Source: Rhodopirellula sp.
GTDB taxonomy: Bacteria; Planctomycetota; Planctomycetia; Pirellulales; Thermoguttaceae
DNA length: 55,671 nt
Assembly: GCA_012728855.1 (NCBI GenBank)
Contig: JAAYEH010000259.1
Location: forward strand, 1-55,671
Direction: 5' to 3'
The stretch's first letter is position 1. Each line of letters opens with the position of its first letter. Below, piece by piece: positions 15,511-23,413 of the stretch. Position numbers and translations under genes: made by a program. The notes beneath the pieces were generated by a model. That model saw only the letters and a list, made by a program, of their open reading frames with translations. It was not told the origin of the DNA and did not search any database.

Positions 15511-15935
15511 ACAGGACGGTGCGCATGGCTGAAAACCAGAACATCGAATGGAAGCACGTCTTCGAGGCCTGCCGGGGCGCGAACACGCCGGAGCCCCTCT
15601 TTCAGACGGATCCCGGAGAGGTTTCGGTCGAGTTTCCGTTTTCCGCGGCTTATCTCCGCAGCCTCGCCGATTTGGAACAACCGACCGGCACTTCTGGCGG
15701 GACTACCCAGAAAACTACCCAGAAAACTACCCCAGAAACTACCCCAGAAAGAATCGTCGCGTTGCTTCGCGAGAATCCGCGAATCACGCGCAAGGCGTTG
15801 GCGCAGCAGGTGGGCATCACGCTGGACGGCGTGAAGTACCACCTTGGCAAGCTGCGGCAGGCTAATCGCATCCGACACGTCGGTCCGACCAAGAAGGGCC
15901 GCTGGGAGGTGCTGGATGCTGGAGGACAACCATGA
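15507..15935 (+). pseudogene. AlbA_2-type ATP-binding regulator with internal deletion
   Basis: 142 codons. After a short leader the sequence ENQNIEWK matches the opening of AlbA_2 (DUF4062-like/schlafen-type) DNA-binding proteins. It then jumps to FEACRGANTPEPLF, which normally lies near the end of the ATP-binding domain of the same proteins. The usual TTQKTTQKTTPETTPE linker and a winged-helix C-terminus (RKALAQQVGITLDGVKYHLG) follow. The central several hundred residues are therefore missing without loss of frame. Such genes are frequent passengers between hsdS and hsdR. ATGA overlaps on both sides keep it translationally coupled. A small DNA-binding product could still be made. Confidence 0.75.
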
Positions 15936-16105
15936 GCAACGTCGGCGAGAAAGAGGCCAAGACGCAGAAGCGGGTCGTCGAGTTCTTCCTCAACACGCTC
16001 GGGTACACGTACCTCGGCTATTGGAAGCACCGCGACGGCAACAGCAACGTCGAGGAAGAGCAGTTGAACCGGGCTCCCCTGGCGCATGAGGATTGGCAGT
16101 ATTGA
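15932..16105 (+). pseudogene. 5' stub of hsdR (type I restriction subunit R)
   Basis: 57 codons beginning MSNVGEKEAKTQKRVVEFF, then GYTYLGYWKHRDGNSNVEEE, which is the standard N-terminus of HsdR. Homology ends after EEEQLNR and the frame closes with ten unrelated residues. Complete HsdR has about 800-1100 residues with a PDDEXK nuclease and DEAD-box translocase, none of which is present before the next gene at 16137. The start overlaps the preceding stop by 4 bp. The classical restriction activity of this locus is therefore lost. Confidence 0.85.
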
Positions 16106-16136
16106 GTGAGAGTAACATCTTCAGGGAGCGAACACG

Positions 16137-16373
16137 ATGTCGCTCGTCGGATGGGTGGCTCTGTATGCCATCGAGTCGCTGTTCTTTTATTGGGTATACT
16201 TTCGCGATGGCGCCGACCAGCTTGAGGGGACGCTAGCCTCCGGATTCCTGCTCGGCAATTTCGCGCCTCGGTGGTCTGCCGAGGGGATTCGCCTTTTCGT
16301 CGCCGTCACTTTTTCTATGGCGAGCGTTTGGTTTGTCGTTGGCCTGTTCGCCCCGGCAGTACGATCGTGGTAG
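16137..16373 (+). CDS. Small predicted membrane protein, unknown function
   Basis: 78 residues with two hydrophobic segments (about 4-22 and 50-73) joined by a short polar loop, which suggests an inner-membrane hairpin protein. AGGGAG lies 8 nt before ATG 16137. I do not recognise a family. It follows the hsdR stub by 31 bp, so it may have arrived with the deletion or be an unrelated gene exposed by it. A chance frame cannot be excluded, but the ribosome binding site and hydrophobic pattern support coding. Confidence 0.5.
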   Translation: MSLVGWVALYAIESLFFYWVYFRDGADQLEGTLASGFLLGNFAPRWSAEGIRLFVAVTFSMASVWFVVGLFAPAVRSW

Positions 16374-16445
16374 ACGGCCGAGGTGGCTTCGATCCTGGAC
16401 CGCCCTGGCCGAGCATTGGGAGTCGCCGGGCGGTTTTTCATCGTG

Positions 16446-16544
16446 TCAGAGCCACTTCACATAATCGAACCAGACGCCGGTGCGGTTCGACCAGTGCCCG
16501 GTTTGCAGGGCGCTGCGGGTGGGCGAGCAAGTGGAACGCTGTTT
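16446..16544 (-). pseudogene. Sulfatase active-site fragment, out of frame
   Basis: On the minus strand, in the frame offset from the toroid gene, the sequence reads CSPTRSALQTGHWSNRTGVW and ends at a TGA (16446-16448). CxPxRxxxxTG is the sulfatase signature whose cysteine becomes formylglycine, and RTGVW is a common continuation. No upstream sulfatase core (metal-binding Asp residues) is present. I interpret it as a fragment joined to the end of the toroid gene near 16540. It is short, so coincidence is not fully excluded. Confidence 0.6.
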
Positions 16545-17755
16545 GTCTCCCAGAACTGTATTCCCGGGCAATTGCAGAACTGCCAGTCGTAGCGGCCGAC
16601 GATCGAATCCGGCAGGGCCTTGCCGAGGTAGGCCAATGTGAGCGTGCGGAACCAGGTGGGAAACATTGCGCCCTCGGTGGCGCCCGCCGCCAACTGTTCG
16701 TGGCCGTAGGTGAAGCCTCGGCCGCGAACGAACCACCAGCCGCCATCTTCGGTCTGGTTCCGTAGAACCTGCTTCAAGCCACGGTTCAGGGAGCGGTGGA
16801 TGTCGTCGCGGCGGTAGTCGCTGACCTGCATCAACCGGGCCAGGGGGTCGATCGAGTCGATGTCTTCGCACGCACTGCTCAGTCCGTCCGAGCCGGTATG
16901 CACGCCTTGGCCGAATCCACCGCCGGCGTTCTGCGTGGCCAGGCACGAGTCCACCACGCGCTCGGGATATGGGATCGGCACATGGTCGTAGAAATAGAGC
17001 AGCCAGAAGTGATACCCGCCCATCACAGCCCGCGAGAGGCCGCGCGGCTCATTCACATCCAGTTTTCCCCACAAACCCGTCTGCTCGTTGATATGATGAT
17101 GCGCCATCCAGTCGAGCAACTCGCGAACTGCCGGGCCGCAGCGCTTCTCGCCTTGAAAATCGCGGGCATACTGCATGAGCGTGCCGAGATTGAGCACTTC
17201 GTTGCCCACGAAATCCGGGCGGTCTTCCCACGCCCGGGTCTCCAACCAGCGCACCAGGCCGCCGGGTTCGAGGAAGGGATCGAGGAATCTCATGGGCTTG
17301 GCCGCTACGGCGCCCAGACACGTCAGCGCGGTCACCACGTGGCAGCTCAAATGGCGGCGACCGCACCACTCCGGATCGTCTTGGTACCATCCTTGGCCAA
17401 AAATCACCGGGTCGCGGAAGAGCCCGTCGTCGTCCTGATGCGATTGCAGGTAGTCGATCCACTCTTGCCGTTGTGTCTGGGTCAGCAGATCGAGATCGCG
17501 ATACAGATGCCGCGTCATCGCCGCGTAGGTCGAACTGTAGAGCGTCGGCTGCTTGCTGCCCGCCGCGTAGCGATAGCGGCCGTAGGGGCCGTCCGTAACG
17601 CGCATCGATTCTACGAATCGTAGCGTCTTCTCGCGAACATCGTCCATCGAGGGCGGTGTCGATTCGCCGGCTCGGACGAAACGGCCCGCACAAATGGCCG
17701 AAGCGGTGGCAATGCCGGTTTGGAGCAACCGGCGGCGCGTCGTAAGTCCGGTCAT
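16457..17755 (-). CDS. Secreted alpha/alpha-toroid (prenyltransferase/squalene-cyclase-like) protein
   Basis: 432 residues. The N-terminus has a Tat-like leader (TTRRRLLQTG followed by a hydrophobic stretch and an AxA-type region near 22-29), so export is expected. The body is helical with recurring aromatic/glycine segments such as QNAGGGFGQG and QTEDGGWWF, resembling the QW-type repeats of terpene cyclase and prenyltransferase toroids. Function is unknown; planctomycete relatives are annotated only by fold. The natural C-terminus probably ends near CPGIQFW. The last ~25 codons are low-complexity (PLARPPAAP...) and are the wrong-frame reading of the sulfatase fragment at 16446-16544, so the gene is probably chimeric at its end. 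Confidence 0.7.
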   Translation of the reverse strand: MTGLTTRRRLLQTGIATASAICAGRFVRAGESTPPSMDDVREKTLRFVESMRVTDGPYGRYRYAAGSKQPTLYSSTYAAMTRHLYRDLDLLTQTQRQEWIDYLQSHQDDDGLFRDPVIFGQGWYQDDPEWCGRRHLSCHVVTALTCLGAVAAKPMRFLDPFLEPGGLVRWLETRAWEDRPDFVGNEVLNLGTLMQYARDFQGEKRCGPAVRELLDWMAHHHINEQTGLWGKLDVNEPRGLSRAVMGGYHFWLLYFYDHVPIPYPERVVDSCLATQNAGGGFGQGVHTGSDGLSSACEDIDSIDPLARLMQVSDYRRDDIHRSLNRGLKQVLRNQTEDGGWWFVRGRGFTYGHEQLAAGATEGAMFPTWFRTLTLAYLGKALPDSIVGRYDWQFCNCPGIQFWETNSVPLARPPAAPCKPGTGRTAPASGSIM

Positions 17756-17809
17756 GGGATGTCTCCCTTGCTGACTGCGTGTTGAGGTGCAGAATCTCCC
17801 GCGATCAAT

Positions 17810-19417
17810 TCACTCCTGCACGGCCAGTTCCACGGCGTCGCGGCTGCAGACCACCAACGGCGAGTCGGCCAAGGGTAAGTTTTCGAGACGAAGTTGTCCC
17901 GACGGGGCTTCGTGGGGCAACGCGTAGACACGGCCGTCCAGCAAATCCACCAGCACTGGCCGGACGAGATCCGCGCCGGACCACATCAGTGTGACACGCG
18001 CCGGCTGGAACTTCGTCGCCATCGGCACACCCAGCCAATACACGAGGGCCGGCTGGCCACTGAGCTTGTGCTTCAGCCGATACGTTTTGATCAGTTCCCG
18101 CTTCGGCGCCGCCAGCGAACCTGGGGCGGTGATTTCGAAGCCGACCGGTGAGGCCGCCGCCACAGATTCAAAGCGGTCATCCAGCAAGCTGGAGAGATGG
18201 GCAAAGGCGTGCGCGGCCGGTTTGCGCTGCCACGATCCCCACCGGTACAACCCTTTGCGATTGGTTCCCATCCGACCTCGATTCGGTCCGCCTTCGAGCA
18301 GCGACGGGTAGTCGTGAAGCACGAAGTAGATCGAGGCTTGCATGTCGAGCGCGGCATCCGACAGCAGTCGCCGCAGCACCCACTTGGCGTGTTTCGTCTC
18401 GTCCCACGGCCCGCCGTAGCCCCAGCCGCCTGTGTCCGCGCTGGAAGGAAAGCCGCATTCGCTCTGCCAAAGCACCGGCGACTTGCCTTGCGCGCGAAGC
18501 ACTTCGCGGGCGTCCCGGATGCGCGCATCGGCCGCCTCGGGCAAATCGCCATAGGGATGCACGGACCAGTGGTCGAAGCGCTCCGCGCCTTCGCTCGCCA
18601 GGAACGCTTGCAGGTAGTCCAGCGGAACGTTGGCGGTGGAGCCGGCCAGGATTACCGCCTCGGGTTGCACGCGCCGGATGGTCTCGGAGACGACTTTGAC
18701 CATGCGGCCGTAAGCCTGGACTGAGGTCGGCGTCTGCCAGAACCACGGGCCGTTCGGCTCGTTCCAGATCTCCCAGACCTTCACGTGCGGCTGGTAGCGG
18801 CGCACCAACGCTTCCAGGAAACGATGCCAGGCCTGCCGAACCGGCGGGTCGTCGAGCAGCTTGGCGGCATCCGCCAACTGTCGCTTGTTAGGATCCGGAG
18901 CGGCCGGCATGTACAGTCGATTGCCGCCGTAAATCTGGATGATGGGCATGATCTTGCGGCGGGCCAGGCCGGCCACGATATCGTCCAAGCGGTGTGACGG
19001 CGTGTTCCAAGCATACTGGCCTTTCTCCTGCTCGATGCGATCCCAATCGGGAACCAAGAACGCCCACTTGGCGCCAAGGGCACTCAAGTGCTCCAGTTGC
19101 TGTTCGACATCGAGCGGATGCTCGTCGGCAATCCAGTGACACGATACGCCCCAACGCGAGCCGTTGATCTCGTTCGACCGCCGCTGGCGAAGTTGGCCCA
19201 GACATTCCAGTCCCGCATCGCGAGCCGGCCCGGCGGCCGGGCCCGTATCCGTCCGAAATCCGATCTCTTGCGCGGCATTGGTCGAGCCACCGGCTGCCTT
19301 GGGTGGTAACGGATCTGCGGCAATTGCCGCGCCGGCCAGCATGAAGGCAAGAACGCCCGACAGTACTCCTCTGCAGCCAGTCAACACGCCGCATCGATTC
19401 ATTACTCTTGTTGCCAT
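17810..19417 (-). CDS. Secreted clan-A glycoside hydrolase (GH39-like)
   Basis: 535 residues. The ATG at 19417 gives a signal peptide (basic n-region, hydrophobic GVLAFMLAGAAIA, cleavage near residue 34); the frame upstream has no such start. The catalytic barrel shows the acid/base motif WEIWNEPNGP (E220) and a nucleophile in LWQSECGFP (E320), the usual pair for clan GH-A. A smaller beta domain follows from about 400. It would hydrolyse glycosidic bonds outside the cytoplasm; the substrate is unknown. The toroid gene ends of the same strand lie 54 bp downstream, so the two may be co-transcribed. Other clan-A families remain possible. Confidence 0.82.
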   Translation of the reverse strand: MATRVMNRCGVLTGCRGVLSGVLAFMLAGAAIAADPLPPKAAGGSTNAAQEIGFRTDTGPAAGPARDAGLECLGQLRQRRSNEINGSRWGVSCHWIADEHPLDVEQQLEHLSALGAKWAFLVPDWDRIEQEKGQYAWNTPSHRLDDIVAGLARRKIMPIIQIYGGNRLYMPAAPDPNKRQLADAAKLLDDPPVRQAWHRFLEALVRRYQPHVKVWEIWNEPNGPWFWQTPTSVQAYGRMVKVVSETIRRVQPEAVILAGSTANVPLDYLQAFLASEGAERFDHWSVHPYGDLPEAADARIRDAREVLRAQGKSPVLWQSECGFPSSADTGGWGYGGPWDETKHAKWVLRRLLSDAALDMQASIYFVLHDYPSLLEGGPNRGRMGTNRKGLYRWGSWQRKPAAHAFAHLSSLLDDRFESVAAASPVGFEITAPGSLAAPKRELIKTYRLKHKLSGQPALVYWLGVPMATKFQPARVTLMWSGADLVRPVLVDLLDGRVYALPHEAPSGQLRLENLPLADSPLVVCSRDAVELAVQE

Positions 19418-19739
19418 GTCACGCTCCGATTGTTGTGAACTCTTAACGCATCCTGGGAGGACGCAGGCTGAAGTCGTTATTGACCCGGAGAACGGGCTGG
19501 CTCTCTTTCTCTCGTCCGCGGCTCTCCCCAGTCGAGGAGTCGGAAGGATTGCCCAAGGATGTTCTCGGCGCCTTGGTCCGGTCATCCGTAATCTTGTTGT
19601 TGATGCCCGCAGGTGAAGGGGCGGAACCATCGGGAGACCACCCTACGGCAAGGGGCTGAGTTCCCGCAGTTTGTCTTTCCCGGAAAGACGCCCCGGTCAA
19701 TAAAGCATAAGAACGTGGTTGTACATGCGCTCTATTTAG
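19418..19739. other. Divergent gap with no gene recognised
   Basis: The stretch separates the minus-strand glycoside hydrolase from a plus-strand gene remnant. It should contain the hydrolase promoter. I see no convincing coding frame and no strong palindrome. Confidence 0.4.
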
Positions 19740-20108
19740 CATACACTCGCTCTACGATCAATCACCGGCAAACCGGCAGGCGGTCTGCGGTGGTTCCGCC
19801 GAAGAAAGCCCGCCAGCCTCGGTTCATTTATCGACGCCGAGTATGTGTGGCGTTTATCACTTCGACCGGATAAACTGGATAGGATTGCTGCCGAATACGG
19901 GCTTGCCAATGTCCCTGCGGAGAATGTCCCGTCAACGTTCTGGCGAACATTTCCACGCCGGTGGCGGCCCGTCCATGCGGTAAGCTCGCGGTATCTGTCC
20001 ACGCCTGGTTTCCCCGCACAAGGGCGTGGCCCCGACGGCGATTACTACTTCGCAATGTACGATGTTCGGAACCAAAGACTCTACGTGTGGTACAAATTCA
20101 ACTTTTGA
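19740..20108 (+). pseudogene. Headless 3' gene fragment, hypothetical protein
   Basis: The frame is open from just after a TAG at 19737 to the stop at 20108 and reads like real protein: FIDAEYVWRLSLRPDKLDRI, then AENVPSTFWR, and a final GDYYFAMYDVRNQRLYVWYK. The only usable start is GTG 19845, which lies inside the coding-like block, so the 5' end seems to be missing. I do not recognise the family. It ends 28 bp before the next gene's start. If GTG 19845 is used, an 87-residue product is possible. Confidence 0.55.
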
Positions 20109-20136
20109 CCCTGGACGTTTCCAACAGGAGCCTCTC

Positions 20137-22287
20137 ATGAAACCGATGCTGAAAGCTCTTTTCTTCTGCACCCTGCTCCTCGCTCCCGCGACCGACGCGT
20201 TTGCCGAATTCAGAGCGGGGGCGGCGGTAGTCGACGCGGCGCCGACGCAGTTTCCCGTCCTGGTCAACGGCGGCATGACCGCCCGCAGCGCGGACAAGGT
20301 CGTCACCCCGATCACCGCCCGAGCGATCGTGCTCGACGACGGCCGGCAGCGACTCGGTATCGTCGTGGTCGATAGTTGCATGATGCCGCGTCCCTTGTTG
20401 GACGAGGCGAAAGCCTTGGCGGCCCAGCGGACCAAGATCCGAGCGGATCACATGCTCATTTCGGCGTCGCACTCGCACACCGCGCCGGCGTCGATGGGGT
20501 GTTTGGGCACGGACGCCGATGCACGATACCTGCCGGTTCTGCGTGAAAAACTCGCCGCAGCCCTGGCGGCCGCGGAGGCGAACCTCGAACCGGCGCGGGT
20601 GGGCTGGGCCGTCGGCGACGCGGCGCCGTTTACGGCGCTGCGGCGATGGATTCGACGGCCCGATCGCATTGCCGAAGATCCCTTCGGCAACGCGACCGTA
20701 CGGGCGAACATGCATGCCGGCGCCAACTGGGATGACGTGACGGGCGAATCCGGCCCAGAGGATCCCGATCTCTCGCTCATCTCCCTGCAGGCGAAAGACG
20801 GGCGCCCGATCGCCGTGCTGGCCAACTTCTCCATGCACTACTTCGGCAGCCAGCAGGCGTTGGCCGCCGACTACTTCGGGCTGTTTTGCGAAGGATTGCA
20901 GTCGCGGCTTGCCGCGTCGCAGGACGATCGCCATCCGCCCTTTGTCGCCATCATGTCCCATGGCTGCAGTGGAGACATCTGGCGGCGCGACTACACGCTG
21001 CCCGCCGCTGAGCGAAAAGACGACATCACCATCGAGGACTACACGGCCGGTCTGCTGGATATCGCGAAGGCAGCCTACGATACGATCCGCTACAGCGAGG
21101 AGGTGGACCTGGCCATGGCCGAGGCGAGGCTGCCGCTGAAGTATCGTGTGCCGGACAAACAGCGGCTGGAGTGGGCACGGCGGATTGTCGAGGAAATGGG
21201 CGATCGGCCGCCCAAGAGCCTTCAGGAGGTTTACGCGCGGGAACAGATCTTACTCGACGAGAGTCAGGCGACGGAAGTCGTCGTTCAGGCTCTCCGCATT
21301 GGCGACATTGGTATTGCCACCACGCCCAACGAAACCTATGCGCTGACGGGTCTGAAGTTGAAACTGCAGAGCCCGCTGGCGAAGACCATGGTGATCGAAC
21401 TGGCCAACGGCGGCGACGGTTACATCCCGCCGCCCGAACAAATGCTGCTGGGAGGCTACAACACCTGGCCCGCCCGATCCGCCGGATTGGAGGTCCAGGC
21501 CGAGCCGAAGATTGCGGCGACGGCGCTGGGGCTGTTGGAGAAAACGGCCGGCCGACCTCGGCGCGACTTCCGGCAGAGTTGCGGCCCCGCCTGCGAAGCC
21601 GTTCAGAAAGCCAAGCCGGCGGCCTACTGGCGAATGGACGAGATGGCCGGTCCTCTGGCCGTTGACTCGAGCGGTCGCCATTGCGACGCGTTTTACGAGC
21701 CGGCCGTGGCGTTCTTCCTGGAAGGCGCCCGTTCGGATGAGTTCTGCGAGGCAGGAGAGACGAATCGCGCGGCGCACTTTGCCGGCGGACGATTGCGATC
21801 GCGGATCGCCGATCTCAAAGACCGGTACACTGTTTCGCTCTGGTTCTGGAATGGAATGCCGGTGGACGGTCGCGAGGTGACCGGCTGGATGTTCTCACGG
21901 GGCCGCGACGACGGCTTCGGGCCTGACGGGGATCACCTCGGCATCGGCGGCACGGCAGGTGATCCGGGCAGACTCGTCTTCCTGCACGGCAAGGACGGCG
22001 AGCCAGCCAAGCCGGTCGCGGGCCGCTCGGAGATCAAGCGCTGGACATGGAACCACGTGGCGCTGGTTCGAGATGGTCAGCGCGTGCGGATTTACTTGAA
22101 CGGGAATTCGCAGCCCGAGATCGAGACCGAATCCACGGCGGGGTTCCCCGCTGGATTCGACCGTTTGTTCTTCGGCGGACGTTGCGATAACCAGTCGAAT
22201 TGGGAGGGCCGCCTGGACGAGATCGCCGTATTCGACCGGGCGCTCTCGGTGGAAGAAATCGGCGGTTTGTGCCGCAGCGGATTATAG
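20137..22287 (+). CDS. Secreted neutral-ceramidase-like protein with C-terminal LamG domain
   Basis: 716 residues. ATG 20137 follows AGGAG by 6 nt and opens a signal peptide (LKALFFCTLLLAPATDAFA). Residues about 20-450 match the neutral-ceramidase fold: AGAAVVDAAP, the metal-site-like ISASHSHTAPAS, and MSHGCSGDIW. Residues about 500-715 form a laminin-G/concanavalin-like module (PAAYWRMDE, YTVSLWFWNG, WNHVALVRDG, GRLDEIAVFDRALS), often used to bind carbohydrate. It is probably an extracellular amidase or lipase-like hydrolase with a binding module. Compare the leaderless paralogue at 4180-5508. The true substrate is unknown. Confidence 0.85.
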   Translation: MKPMLKALFFCTLLLAPATDAFAEFRAGAAVVDAAPTQFPVLVNGGMTARSADKVVTPITARAIVLDDGRQRLGIVVVDSCMMPRPLLDEAKALAAQRTKIRADHMLISASHSHTAPASMGCLGTDADARYLPVLREKLAAALAAAEANLEPARVGWAVGDAAPFTALRRWIRRPDRIAEDPFGNATVRANMHAGANWDDVTGESGPEDPDLSLISLQAKDGRPIAVLANFSMHYFGSQQALAADYFGLFCEGLQSRLAASQDDRHPPFVAIMSHGCSGDIWRRDYTLPAAERKDDITIEDYTAGLLDIAKAAYDTIRYSEEVDLAMAEARLPLKYRVPDKQRLEWARRIVEEMGDRPPKSLQEVYAREQILLDESQATEVVVQALRIGDIGIATTPNETYALTGLKLKLQSPLAKTMVIELANGGDGYIPPPEQMLLGGYNTWPARSAGLEVQAEPKIAATALGLLEKTAGRPRRDFRQSCGPACEAVQKAKPAAYWRMDEMAGPLAVDSSGRHCDAFYEPAVAFFLEGARSDEFCEAGETNRAAHFAGGRLRSRIADLKDRYTVSLWFWNGMPVDGREVTGWMFSRGRDDGFGPDGDHLGIGGTAGDPGRLVFLHGKDGEPAKPVAGRSEIKRWTWNHVALVRDGQRVRIYLNGNSQPEIETESTAGFPAGFDRLFFGGRCDNQSNWEGRLDEIAVFDRALSVEEIGGLCRSGL

Positions 22288-22521
22288 ATAGCTCGTTGGC
22301 AGTGAGAACGGGACAGAACGAGGTGATGAGAGTTCTATCCCGCTTCTTCGCTGTGGGCGATTTTCTCTGCAGCCATCACCCATATTCGTGGCCGATTTCG
22401 TTGTGGCGGCCTTGAGCGAACCGATCGATTGACACGGCAATTGCGCGGTCGCGAAAGAGGGGGCCATTCGGGTTGTCCCGGTGCCGTAACCGTCTTGTCC
22501 CCGGACCAGAATTTACGCGGC

Positions 22522-23004
22522 TCAGCGCGGTCTTCTGCCGAGGTAAAGCCTGAGCCGTTCATTAAGCAGTTCGTGCGAGATCCAGAAATCAGTCTGCTTC
22601 ACGCGAGAAAAAGCGTCCTGCAAATCGAGCAGTCCGCGGTCGGCCGCCGATTCAAGCACACCGATGATACCGGTAAAAGGAACGTGCCGGGCTGCTGCAG
22701 CTTTTCGCCCGTCCACTTCATCAATAAGCAGCAAATCGGCTTTCAGCTCTTGGGCAAGGCTGATCGCGGCCAACTCACCGGCGTGCAGCGACGGAATCGA
22801 CTCGATTTTGGATGCTGCCCGCACGAGAAACCAACCGGGAGTCGCAGCGATGAAGCGTTGCACGGCTTCCGGCCGGTTCGCCTTATTGAGTTCCGCCGAC
22901 ACCTCCGGTGGAACAACAACCTGCCCAAAAAGGGAGGGCAACACGTTGATGTGCCCGATGTTGATCAGCACGATCAGAGGAGGACTGTCGGCCACGACAA
23001 GCAT
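22522..23004 (-). CDS. PIN-like toxin, DUF3368 family
   Basis: 160 residues with the DUF3368 PIN-like pattern: ADSPPLIVLINIGH at the N-terminus with its Asp, VPPEVSAEL, a central LHAGELAAISLAQEL with the conserved acidic residue, and LLIDEVDGRKAAAARHVPFTGIIGVL. These are predicted RNases. The start ATG overlaps the upstream antitoxin stop by one base (TAATG), so the two are translationally coupled. The toxin appears full length, in contrast to the broken PIN gene at 9147. Confidence 0.9.
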   Translation of the reverse strand: MLVVADSPPLIVLINIGHINVLPSLFGQVVVPPEVSAELNKANRPEAVQRFIAATPGWFLVRAASKIESIPSLHAGELAAISLAQELKADLLLIDEVDGRKAAAARHVPFTGIIGVLESAADRGLLDLQDAFSRVKQTDFWISHELLNERLRLYLGRRPR

Positions 23005-23282
23005 TACGGGGCCTTGTTCAAGATGCGATCGAGCGTCTGTCGATCGGCTTCAAGATCCGCCATCGTCAAGGAGCCTTCAAACGTTCCTCGCCGCTTCAGA
23101 TAGGCGTCGGTTTCGAAGCGATCGAGGTTCAGCACTCGGGAAAGCTCCCAATGGCTGAGTTTCCCTCGCCGAAAAAGCTCCAAGGCATAAGCCTCCTTTA
23201 CGTCGGCATCCAGGTTGCGAACTTCGCGGCGCAGCTTGTCTTCCACGTCGGCAGGCAAATCGAACGTTACGCTGAGCGGCAT
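23004..23282 (-). CDS. UPF0175-family antitoxin
   Basis: 92 residues: a short strand (LSVTFDLPADV), then helices with the UPF0175 hallmark EAYALELFRRGKLSHWELSR, a helix-turn-helix that binds DNA. It pairs with the DUF3368 toxin immediately downstream, a known combination. ATG 23282 is preferred over TTG 23285 because GAGGAG lies 7 nt upstream. It probably represses its own operon. Confidence 0.9.
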   Translation of the reverse strand: MPLSVTFDLPADVEDKLRREVRNLDADVKEAYALELFRRGKLSHWELSRVLNLDRFETDAYLKRRGTFEGSLTMADLEADRQTLDRILNKAP

Positions 23283-23413
23283 CAATGAACTCCTCGCATC
23301 GCTGCTTGCGACGACTTCGGTTTCATTCCCATCACCATTCTACCCCAATCGGGGACCGTGAGCCAGATGCCCCACGAGTATTGCCACAGCGCACGAACGG
23401 CCGCCGGTGGCCT

